From Anseranas semipalmata (taxonomy: Eukaryota > Chordata > Aves > Anseriformes > Anseranatidae), in assembly GCA_013399115.1 (NCBI GenBank), contig VXAA01004209.1, positions 900,722 through 964,721 on the forward strand: a DNA stretch of 64,000 nt, read 5' to 3'. Shown here one piece after another: positions 39,101-51,100 of the stretch. How positions within the stretch are numbered: the first letter of the stretch is position 1; the number at the start of each line of letters is the position of its first letter. A program made the position numbers and the translations under genes. The notes beneath the pieces are model-generated. The model was given only the letters and a program-made list of their open reading frames with translations, had not been told where the DNA came from and made no database searches.

Positions 39101-42100
39101 ACTTTGTTCCTTTTAAGTTTTCAGCCAGTGTTGATTGTTGATAATAGAGAAGTTAGTGGCCCATGGTCACAAAGCTAAAATATTTTCAAGTAAAAGAAGC
39201 TGGTAATAACTAATATCTGTAAAGCACAGAACAAAGCCTGCAAGAAAACTGCGACTTGCAGATGAGTTTCATTGTCCTTAAATTTAAAAAAAAATAAGCC
39301 ATCAGTTAAAATATCCCTGGTGATTACACTGACGTTATGTTTTTATAAAAAAAAAAAGAGTAACTTAAAGGAGTAATTCTTAATTTCCCTTTTTCCTTCC
39401 ATTGACAGACAGGCTTCAGTAGTATTTTCAGCTCAAGATGTAGGGTCATGTTAGCAATATGACAACTTTCAGAGGTACTTCCTATGCCCCTAAACCACCC
39501 TCCATGCTTTAATAACATGGTGTCTATGTAACAAGGGGGGGTAGGTAGCCCTTAGTGTATTCCATGCTGAAGGACCAACTGAATAAAGTTAGATGTATAG
39601 TTCTTCTCATTTGTGCAACGTTGTTAAAGGGAGAAGGACATTTTTGTGAAATTGTTTCCTTTTGCATTTTTTCTGATTTCCTCATCACGGAAACATCTTG
39701 CATTGGCTTAACTGCATTTAGATGAATAACCTGACTCCATGCAGAGGCAGTCTGTTTGGTGCTTATGCAACACAGAACCTTGTAGCTCCTTACAGGTAAA
39801 TAATTAGCAATCTTCCTGTATAATTAGGCAAAAACAAATATCATGGGGAGTAAAGAACTGTGATGAAAGCAGGAGTTGGTTGCAAAGAGAGAATTAGTTT
39901 CAGGAAAGTCATTGTTGGTTGATTTGATTATTCAAACACCCAACAATTCAATAGTAAACTATCGAGAAAAAAAATTAAGGCATCTGTTATTTAATGACTG
40001 TTACATTCATCAGTTAGATGGGTGCAGTCACGGCTGGGAACTCATTATCATAAAATCATGGAATTATAAAATATCCTGAGTTGGAAGGGACCCAAAAGGA
40101 TCATTGAGTCCAACTCCTGGCTCCACACAGGACCACCCAAAAATGAGACCCTGTGTCTGAGAGCGTTGTCCAAATGCTTCTTGAACTCTGGCAGGCTCAG
40201 TGCTGTGCCCTGGGGAGCCTGTTCCAGTGCCCCATCACCCTCTCAGTAAAGAACCTTTTCCTAACACCCAGCCTGAACCTCTCCTGTCACAGCTTCATGC
40301 CCTTCCCTCGGGTCCTGTCACTGTCACGAAAGAGATCAGCGTCTGCCCCTTTGCTCCCCCTTGTGAGGAAACTGTAGGCTGCCATGAAGTGTTCCCTCAG
40401 TCTCCACTTCTTGGCTGAACAATGCAAGTGGCTTCAGCTGCTCCTTACATGTCTTGCCCTCTAGACCATTCACTATCTTTGTAGCCCTCCTTTGGACACT
40501 CTAATAGTTTCACGTCCTTTTTATAACTGTGGTGCCCAAAACTGCACGCAGTACTTGAGGTGAGGCTGCACCAGCACAGAGCGAGACAATCACTTCCCTT
40601 GACCAACTAGCAATGCTGTCCTTGATGCAGCCCAGGGTACGGTTGGCCATCCTGGCTTCCAGGGCACATTCCTGACTCATATTCAACTTGCCATTGACCA
40701 AAACCCCCAGATCCCTTTCTGCGGGGCTGTTCTCCAGCCTCTTGTCACCAAGTTTGTATATACAACCAGGGTTGCTCCATCCCAGGTGCAGAATCCAGCA
40801 CTTGCTCTTGTTAAACCTCATACTGTTGGTGATTGCCCAGCTTTCTAATTTGTCAAGATCATCCTGCAAGGCCTCTCTACCCTCAATGGAGTCAACAACC
40901 CCTCCCAATTTAGTATAATCTGCAAACTTACTCAATACACCTTCTAGTCTTGCATTCAAATCACTTATGAAAACATTAAAGAGAACTGGCCCTAAAATGG
41001 AGCCCTGCTAGCTTTGTTGCAACTATAAGGAAGGGTGAAATACCAAGCAAGCAAGCACATCTTTACTATTTTTAGAATTTTAGCTGCTAAAGGTACTTGT
41101 TGGGTATCAGGCTATCCTTAATTGTCTAGTCATTTTTTACCAAAAGAAAAAAAAAAAATGAAGAAAACCTGGTTTTTGGAGTCAGAAATAAAATAGTCCT
41201 TCACCCTCCTTCCCTTCCTCCAAACACACACACCCCCAAAGGGTGAAAAAGGCAGTGTCCCTTGCAGACTGTCCCATGATATTTGTCGCAGGAGCATGAT
41301 GAGTCTGAGAACTCAAGGAAGGAGTAATATTGGCAAAAGAACAATATTTAGTTTGTTGCATGCACAATTACTTTCCATCACGTTATGATCCCATCTAGCT
41401 TTTAGGTAAGCATGTCAGATGATTAGATGGAAAGTCTTCGCTGAAAGCTCAAGTGATGCAGAGAAATTTTTTGTCAATTAAACAGGACTCTTCACTGTGT
41501 GACAATATTGAACTGAATTTCTACTTTTGAAAGAGGAACACTTGACTCTTGAAACAAGAGAATATAAATAGCAAATACATTCTTATTGTGCCAGTGATTT
41601 CTTTATTTATTGAAAATACTTTTTTGTAAGAAATCTGTTCTCTTTCAATTTGGCAATTAATTCAGGAGTCTGATATTGTGATAATCATGGTGAAGTGACT
41701 GAAATAATGCAAAATCGCTGTAGAGTTAGAAGCCTTGTGCATAGCTTACTAGCTGTCAATGGAGTCTAAACTCAGCTATTCAGAGTTTTTACATGCTTAA
41801 TTCCTTTTGTTCCTCCAGACCAGAGAATTGTCCCTGATTGCTGGAATAGATGTGGTCTCAGAGGCACAAAAAGCCTCTCTTTCCAAGATTTTGTGACCTC
41901 TGTGATGCTTGATATTCTTGGATGTTTATCTAGATTACATTTTTTTTCAAAACACTTTTTTCATTTGGAAAATATTCCACGCACATAAACATCTTTTTAC
42001 TCCTAAGGTACACAATAAAAGTGCAAGTAGCATCACAGCTTTAGTGCTAACTTGGCCACACAAGAATGTGCTAGCAAATTGTGACCTGCTTATGCACTTG

Positions 42101-45100
42101 CATTGGCAATATGAATCCATCTTGTATGAAAATGTATCTTGCCCCACCCCCTCTTAATTTTACATGTGGCATACTTGACATCCAGCATTATTGTTTCTGG
42201 TGGTCTTCTGTACATTTCTAAGTATGCTACAGGTGTTTTCCTGATGGCAAAAAACTTTTACTTATAATTTATGAAAAGAAATCTTAGACACTAGTCATTA
42301 CTCTACATATGAGAACGTGGAATGCTATTCCCAATAGGTTTTCCTCTAGGATGCTTCTGTAGTGTATCTAGGAGCTCCCTGAGACTTATGTTCATTGCAG
42401 GAAAAAAAAAAAAAACAACTTCTGAGAATAAGACTTAGGCACTTTTGAGAATCTTCCTAATGGAAGTTGCATTCCTGTTGCTTGGTTTCAGATGCTTAGG
42501 AACGTAAGGACTGCTGTACTGTCTCAGCTGTTACAGACCCAGTTAGTCTGAATATCTTCTTTGTGTTGTGGCAAGTAAGAGATGTTCCAGGAGAAGCTGA
42601 AATAAAATCCTTCAGAAGGAGTTAAGAAACAATCTGTTCACAGAGATTTGCCAAGGAAATTTTTAACCACTGGGGTTGTTTGAAATGTGAGATTTTATAA
42701 ATAAAGTGCTTTCAAGATAAACAAAAGTAAGTTATCAGGGAAAAAATAAAATCCAGTGACAAATTCCTGAAGTCTTCATAACTTCATCATGTGTTAGAAA
42801 AATGTCTTAATGCCTTAACAGCAGTTTGAGATATACCACTTATGATCCTTCACAAAATTAAATTCATTTCTTGAATACAGTAAAGGAAAGCTAAGTATTC
42901 CTAATATTAATACACAAACTATCCTGTATTCCTTTTCTCTTTTTTTTTTTTTTTTTTTTTGTCTTAAGAAATTTGGAAGTATCCGAGCAGATTTGATTGA
43001 ACAAATGAGATTCAAACAAAGACTGAAAGTTATCCAAACCCTTGAAGATACTACAAAGCGCAATGTGGTAAGTACTGAAGTAATGTTCTTTACAAAGATT
43101 AAGGTCCGTCAGTTTCTGAAATTAAATTAACTTTTCATGAGACATGGGTTTCAAATCTGTAACTGTTAATGTTATGTTTCAAAAGGTACGAACTATTGTG
43201 ACAGAGACTTCTTTTACTATCGATGAGTTGGAGGAACTGTATGCTCTTTTCAAGGTAAAGCTGAAGAGAAGTTAAGATCATGTGCTTGCAGGAAAAGCAA
43301 ATGTTTAAATCTGATATGGGACTGTTTTTTTTAGTTTTTTAAAGGCCCCGCTGAGTCTGTGAGTTACTATCAGGTATCTTAATAGAAACTTGAGTTAGCT
43401 GCTAGATTGCTGAATACACAAAAAAACTAATAACAAAAAAGTTTTTAAAAGCTGAGGAAAGAAGTAATGCAGTAAGTGATTTGTCTGTGGGAAAAAATGA
43501 ATATACTTTTGTAAACTAATATTACGAAAAAGTGAATATAGAGGCTTTTGATCAGTCATTAGAAACTTATGTATGTCTCTTTATACCTAAATTTTAGAAT
43601 TGATCACAGAATCAATTCTGTTATTAATACTTTCATATCACAATAGCTGATTTTTGCCATTGTTAATGCTTTAATGTATTATATGGAAATGTAGTGTCAT
43701 AAAGTGATGTCTTAGTAATAGGTTGCACAGCAATACACAGATTTAAAGGTGAACAGTTAAAATGCTATAGCTTCACCCCCATGCACAGTGTCCTAAAACA
43801 AGATACTTTCTTCCTCTGGTTTGCTAGAACAAAGGTTGTACGATATTCCATGAAGAATTTATTTCCTTGGAATTTCCCATCTGTAATACCAAGTATTAAA
43901 ATTGTCCAAATCCTATACGTCTTCTTCCACTCTACCATGGAACCGGTGAGACTAAGTCAGACAGTCCACTGTGGTGGATCACTGTGCAGTGCTAGGACCT
44001 CTTTCTCTAAGCTCCTGAGTTGATTTGAATTAGATTGCACTGAAATCAGGAACTTTCACTAACTTCAGTAGGACTAAAAAAGTAGGTCTTTATACAGTAT
44101 TTCTGAGACTGTATAATCCAACAAAAATATTTCAAATAAACAGCTATTTTCATATACTCTGAAATTAAAGATTTCATGAGACCACCCTCTTCCTGACTTT
44201 GTGTGGTGAGGTCGAAAGGGGTGACTGAGCACAACCAGCCTGTGTATATGTGTAAGTCATGGTTGCTTACTGCTCTGTTCAAAACAGGTATTTCATGCTT
44301 CATCTGTCTGTGAGGCAGAAAAAGTTTTGCTTTATCTTCTTTTTTTTTTCTTTTTTTTTTTTTCGTAGAGGGATGTCATTTTGTGCTGGTTATACAAGAA
44401 ACCTCTTGCAGAATTTCAGGGGCTAGGTAGATGTAAATATATCTGCTAGTCTTGTGTTAAGAGGGTGCATGTAAGAGTTGTTTGTTCTTTTACCATTGAT
44501 AAATGAGTTGTTTACAGAGGTGATGACAATCTCACAGTATTTGCCTTGTGTTCAGGCGGAACATCTGACTAGCTGCTACTGGGGAGGAAACAGCAATGCT
44601 ATTGACCGGCATGATCCCAGCCTGCCTTATCTGGAGCAGTACCGTATTGATTTTGAACAGTTCAAGGGGATGTTTGCTCTTCTCTTTCCTTGGGCATGTG
44701 GAACTCATTCAGATGTACTAGCTGCACGCTTATTCAGGCTTCTTGATGAAAACGGAGACTTGCTCATCAACTTCCGTGAATTTGTGTCTGGGCTAAGTAA
44801 GGAGAATTCACAGCACTCTTAAAATAATCTGACCAAATCAGTTTGTTTCTAAAGGGGATCCAGTCTGTCACAAATATAGATGTTTTATTAGCCATCAGAT
44901 AATGAGTTTGTTTGACGTATGCCAGTTTGCATAAGTCAGTCACCTTTGTTTTAACAGCTGGTTGTGCTACTGTTGAGTTAATTTTATCATGCCTGTGGCA
45001 GTGGTTCCCACAGGGGTTTAGGCTGGACTCAGTAGGTCCATCTACATTAGGCAGTTGTGTATCACACTGGGAGAAGGACCACACGTGAACTAGAACTACA

Positions 45101-48100
45101 CATCCACTAGGGTCTGAGGACCTAGTGCCCACACTGTGCGTGTCACTGTGGTTCTCTGTGCACCCACAGTGGCCTCATGCCTGTACCCCGTACGTGGTTT
45201 GAAGTGGTATTCACAGTTCTCCCAGGAGGCCTAGCTCAGAGCTCAGTTGTAGGTCTCCCTTAATGTCATGGTGCTTCACTTTGCTCCTGATGCTTATCTG
45301 CTTTTCATGCCACCAAACAAAGCCCTGCCTCCTTTAAACCTGTGTTGAGATAGCTATGTAGCATGAGCTTGTATACAAATCTTTATATTGGGATGCAGTC
45401 ATGTTTTTTCCTACTTCAACAGCAACTGTCAGTATAATATCAATGAACACATCTGCATCTTCTGAACACCTTTCAAACAGACAGCAAGATAGTGGCTGCT
45501 CTTCCATAGACCTTGAGAAGTGGTCTTGAAGACTTTTCTCAAATGGTCTGTGAGTGATTGTTACTTCATTGCACTGTTTCCTACTACCAGCAGTCTGAGG
45601 ACAGTTCCATTTTGCTTGGAAACCCAGCTGTCTCCAGAACATTGCCAGCAGTCACCAAGCATGACTGAACAGCATGGACTGATGGGATTGCACTTTGAGC
45701 GTGCTTGCCAGACTTCTACATGAGAAGCAGCTGTCAAAGCTAGAACTATGGCTGCAGGGGCAAAGAAGAAAATTCTGGGAGTCTGTACCTGTAACAAAGA
45801 GTATGTCTCTCTGGATTCTAGAAGCACCTAATTCATGTGAATCAGCAGCTAAACAATTTGTCATTAGGAAGTCTGAAACAACCTTTCTGTTGTGGAGGTA
45901 TCTTTAGGCTGTTAGCCACAGAATATTTCTCGGGATTGTCTAAGCGGGATGTAAAGAAAATAATTAATAGCTTCTCTTTTTGTGCTTTTTCCATACTCAG
46001 TGGATACTGTTGAGAACAGTCAGAAATCAATAACTTCAAAATGGCATGGTGGTGCCTATCTGTATTGTGACTGGTAAGGCCTACCTCTTTCTCACTTGAT
46101 TCTGCAGCTTCTGCTGGAAAGTGATACCTTACATGACCATTTCAGCTATGTTCTTTCTGCATGCCAATGAAGTGCATGTGCATCTAAAAGACTTAATCCA
46201 AGAAGAGGATGCTTGTGGGACATCATCAGTGCCAACATACTAAGTGCTTTGTGGCTTAATTGGAGTCCTTTACGGTCCCTGTCCAGACTGCAACTGACTT
46301 GTTTTAGTGTAGCCGTATTCCAGCTTGATGCAACTTCTTGTAGGTGGGCAAGGTCCTGAAGAAGGGCTAGGAATTCAAGATACCATCTGGAGGAAGTGGT
46401 GATGTATGAAAGATTAGTTCTCAGAGGGAACTTTTAACCTTTTAACCTTCTAGAACTTCACTTTTGGGAAAGAATTTGCATTCTGTGTAGTAGGAAAACT
46501 GGAAACAGGACAGGAGATGAGAGGGAGATGAACATTAAATTCAAAAACAAAAACACAACCCATCTTTGTAAAGCAAGAGCTGATGTGATAAGAATGAGGT
46601 GAGGGGAACAGGGTCTGGGACACGTCCTTTAAAAGATGGAGCTGCCAGCTGGGCATAGGGGAAAGAGGCAGCCCCTCAAAGCCTCTCTGTGATGCCACTG
46701 ACTCCTTCTGAGAGCTACATGAAATGTAAATAAGAAGGGGCACTCTGTGTGCCAGCACAGGCACATGGTCACTTCTTCTATGTCAGTGTGAAATCCTTGG
46801 GATATGAGAGAGTTGTAATTGCAACTGGGAATCCTTTTTCTTTTCACAAACCTTGCAGCAAACAGCTCTAGAACCTCCTACTTTAAGTGCCTCTGAGGCC
46901 TCAGCTGAGCAAAGATGGAACAATCTGGCGTTTCTTGCCATACATTTCCTCTCTGTCATGTTATTGCAAGCTCAACTAAAGAAGGCATCTTGATCAGTTT
47001 GCTCTAGGAGTTGTGCTGCTCAAAAACAGTTGTCAGCCTTGGTTATGAGCTGTTTGGGGTATTCACTCATGAAGAAGCTCACCTGTGACCCCATACCACA
47101 CTGGATTGTAGCATGTCAGTTGTTGACTCAAGATCTTAGTAAACTAGGGAGATTTCCGTATGGAGTCAAAATGGCTCCCTACCTCCTATCATGTGTTTGT
47201 GTCTGTGCAATACTCCCTTCTTGGAGCATGTGGCTATTCCACCTCTTTGGTAACTGCTGGTGTTTGCAGTTCTTGCTGGTCTTGTGGAGAAGTCAGCGCT
47301 GAGAAAAATGTGTGTCTCAAGGAGTACCTGAATGTATTTTTTTTTTCTTCCTGAAAAGAATTTTTTCTTGAAGCACATGTGGCAGGAGGATGTTCAGAAG
47401 GCAGTGTGTTAACCTCACCACTCCTCCTCTGATCCTTTCACGAGCTAACTGCTGTACAAGTACTCTGCACCCCTTCAGAGTTCACGAGAGGGGCAACTGA
47501 GGCCAACACTTGTATATTGCTACTCATTTTTATATTAACAGAGTAAAGTTCTAACCTGTTTAATTTGTTAACGGTCCCAAAATACAGAAGAACTGTCACG
47601 GATGACATCATGCGCAGAAAAGACTTGACACCTGCATAGTGTAACAGAAGGAGACCAGTACAAAATTCAGGGCAAGTTGGTCTGTGTTCTCTTGGTATTT
47701 CACCTGCAGACTGTATGATCTTAGGAGTCAAATGACTGCTTTATAATCTGTCTCAGGCTGTAAAGGGAGTACAGTGCTTGCCAGAGTGAATGTAGCAGCT
47801 TCTAAATGCAATATGGTAGTAATAATAAATAGAATGGTATTGAATATTGAATATTAACATGTTGTATATAATACTGTTTAGGTGCAGCATGCCACGGAGA
47901 TCTTACAGAGAAGCTAAAGCTGCTGTATAAAATGCATGTTTTGCCTGGTAAGTAAATTATATTAAAATAACTGTCTTCTTGGTGAGAACTGAAATTTGGA
48001 GCAGAGTTGTAAACAACTAGCTGTCCCAATTAAAATTGCTTTGTAGGAATTATTTTATTAAGATTAATTATTAAGACGTTTAGATGTAGAACTTAGCAAC

Positions 48101-51100
48101 ATGGTCTAGTGGAGGGCTTGTTAGTGTTAGGTCATAGGTTGGACTAGGTGATCTTGAAGGTCTCTTCCAACCTAAAGGATTCTGTGATTCTGTGTGGTAA
48201 AATAAGAGAGCTGTTGCCTTAGCCAGACTTGGATTTAGAAAGTCTGAAAGCACCATGCAGTCCTCTATTGCTCCTATCACAAAAAGGCCATTTATATGGA
48301 TTTCTTGCAAGTTTATCTGGGGTTGGTGACTTCCCCCATGCAAAACAAATACAGTGTTCTTTAGGGTTTGTTACCATAATACATTGTATTTAACAGTAAA
48401 GCTACCTTAAAATGTTCCTGCATGCCCTGTTAGTTGTTTCTGTCCCCAGGCCTTCTCAGGTCCCCCACTGGGCTGGTACAAGTGTTTCAGAAAGAGACTT
48501 TTTGTTTGTTTTAAAATCCAGATCATTTCACAAATGTGTTCTCCTGGGAGCTGTACAAACTGTTGGATTCAGCTAAGTGAAAAAGGCAGTTTAGGGTGGA
48601 GAGGGGAAAGAAACATCTCAAAACAGTTTTGCCCCTGAAGAAAATCATGTCTGGAACTATATCCTCTGTGGCTTGTCTAAAGTGTGTCATAAAGAACCTA
48701 TTGCTGTCCTCACCGAATCTGTGATTTAAGTATGTTGCAACTGTTTGGGTGCTTTAATTCATGTGCACATTTACATCCTCTGGTAAAGGCATCTAAACGC
48801 TGTGAGAGGATGTTCACCTCCTCGTGCTTTGATTGTTCCCAGTTGGGTTTGCTGGAGGTAGGCTTGAGTGTTTCACTAATTTAACTGAAAAAAAAAAAAA
48901 AAAAAAACCACAATTTTATTGAACAGAAGAGATCCGGTTGTAAGAATGTCAGTACTGGTATTCAGGAACTGGTAGGCTCATACTAAATCATGACAGTCTA
49001 TTTCCAGATAGGAAACGGTTCACATCCTGCTTAGGACATGCTGAGCTGCACAGAAGAATGTAATGGAAGTTAGACTTGGGAAGACAGGCAAGCCAGCCTC
49101 TGAAGGCAAACAGCTACTGATAAGTCAGACAGAGGTGGATTTGGGGGCGGGGTAGTAGAATGACAGTAACAGGGTAGTATTAGATCCAGTTCATTCATCT
49201 CCCATGAGTCGGAGAGAGATAATCCCCAACCTTTCGCATCCTCGCACTATTACTTCTAGAAAATGAAATTCTAAACTTATCAATTGGAATGTGTCCTAGT
49301 GTTGAGGTTTTAATGAAATGGAGTTTTATGATATTGCTTAGATCCATCCCCTGAGCAAGAAGAGCCAGACTCTGCTTTTGAAGCCACACAGTACTTTTTT
49401 GAAGACATCACACCAGAATGTACACATGGTAGGCATCTTTTGTCTTGGCCATGAAAAGACAACATAATGCATTTCAAACACCATGCCTTCTTAAAAAGCT
49501 GTTTTTTTATTTGATTAAACTCTGTAAGTGAACTATTTTCTGTAAAAAGAGGTATGTAGCCTTTGTAAATATTTTGGTATCCTTAGAGGTGTGTGTGTGT
49601 GTATGCTAAGTGAGCTCCCTGGATTGTGCATTGGAAAAATACTCTCAGAATAATGTCATCAGTATGTTACAATGGAAGTAATTTTGTGATAAGTGCAGCA
49701 TAATATATTTTGATGGAGAATGAGAATAAATATACTGTCTTTCATGATATATTATATCATGATATATTTGGATCACAGAACTTAGGAAATTCTAAAAAAC
49801 TGGAGCCAACGGATGTATCAGAATGTAGTTCGGTAGTTTGAAATCTCTTTGTGCCCTAATGAGAACCTGGCTCTCTCTCAACTCTGTTGTCTTAAATGAC
49901 ATTCTCTTCCTTGAGATATTTGATGTTAAGTTTCTCTCAGATTTAAGAAAAATATTACCCATCCTCCAGATTACAAGGGGAAGGTTGGTTGTTTGAAAAT
50001 ACAGATAAGAATTGATAGACTAGAGATAGCAGTTTTAAGTCCTGATAGACAAAAGAAGATACATTAATATAATCACCAAACATATATCATGCTAGAAGCT
50101 GTTTGGGTTGTGGTAACACAAGCTAATCATTGTACTACACAAACAAAACCCAAGATGGCCCCTGTGTAAGTATTTATATTATTAATTATATGGGATTTGT
50201 CAGCAGATTTAAGAACAAGCAAAAATCATGGTTTAGTCTTATCAGTTTTACTCAGCATTTTCTGTAGTGTGAATGTTTTCTTTATTTTGCACTGTACACA
50301 TGAAATGTATATATGCATCTAAAACCACACTGATCTCTCTCTCCTCCCTCCCCTTCTACTTCCTAGTTGTTGGCCTAGACAGCAGGAACAAACAAGGAGT
50401 AGATGATGGGTTTGTTACAGTGAGTCTGAAAACAGACAAAGGTATGCATGGTGTCTCCCTTTCAATTACATCTTTTATTTCTTGACAAGACAGTCCTTTT
50501 GAAAATGGAAAAAAGTATTAATTTAAGTTTTTTTTCATGGACTTTTTCTGCATCTCTGCGTAATTTGTTGACAATAGGCAAGAAGAGTACACAAGAGAAT
50601 AGAAACTATCTGAGAATGTGGAGCCAAGAGAATAAATCCAAAGCAAAACACACAAAGGAGTTGCCCAGGCTGAATCAGGTATTTCTGCTGACATGTATTT
50701 TTCATGAACTTTAAACTTTTTTCACATACTTCTAAATACTCAATACATTAATGCTGAGTAAAGGTTTTATTTTGAGGTAGATACTTTTTTTTTTTTTTTT
50801 TTTTTTTACCAACACAGCAGTCAGATGAATATAGAAGTTAGTTGTCTTCAACACACTGGCATTCAGTTCCCAAAACATCCTAAAAGTGAGATGCACGCCT
50901 ATAGGAATGATAACATACTATTTAGATCTCCAGACAAAGGGTGATAGGACACAGAATATTACCAACTACAACGTAATGTCCAATACACATTACATGAAAG
51001 AAGCATTCTGTGTTTTGTAATTTATACTGTCAGTCTTATTCCCTTTAGATCTATAGCAGCAAAGGAGGGTAAAGACCCATTAGGACAGCTGTTCCTTCCA

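Larger units (their letters stand above)
38732..42968 (+). other. TBC1D9: TBC1D9 intron 13
   Basis: 4.2 kb, the third largest intron seen (after introns 1 and 2). It holds the largest CR1 fragment (40047-41010), a possible old repeat at 42490-42605 and a T21 pyrimidine tract (42940-42960) right before the acceptor. Nothing else recognised. Confidence 0.85.
47948..49341 (+). other. TBC1D9: TBC1D9 intron 17
   Basis: 1.4 kb, AT-rich, with a CR1 tail at 48101-48194 and an A20 run at 48888-48907. Confidence 0.85.
49429..50366 (+). other. TBC1D9: TBC1D9 intron 18
   Basis: 0.9 kb, AT-rich, with a TG microsatellite at 49589-49602 and a 17-bp AT palindrome at 49744-49760. Confidence 0.85.

Noticed and set aside
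45334..46039. Cluster of 65-102 codon frames on both strands in intron 16
   Set aside because: No family resemblance, mutually overlapping, and no splice pattern; chance frames in less AT-rich DNA.
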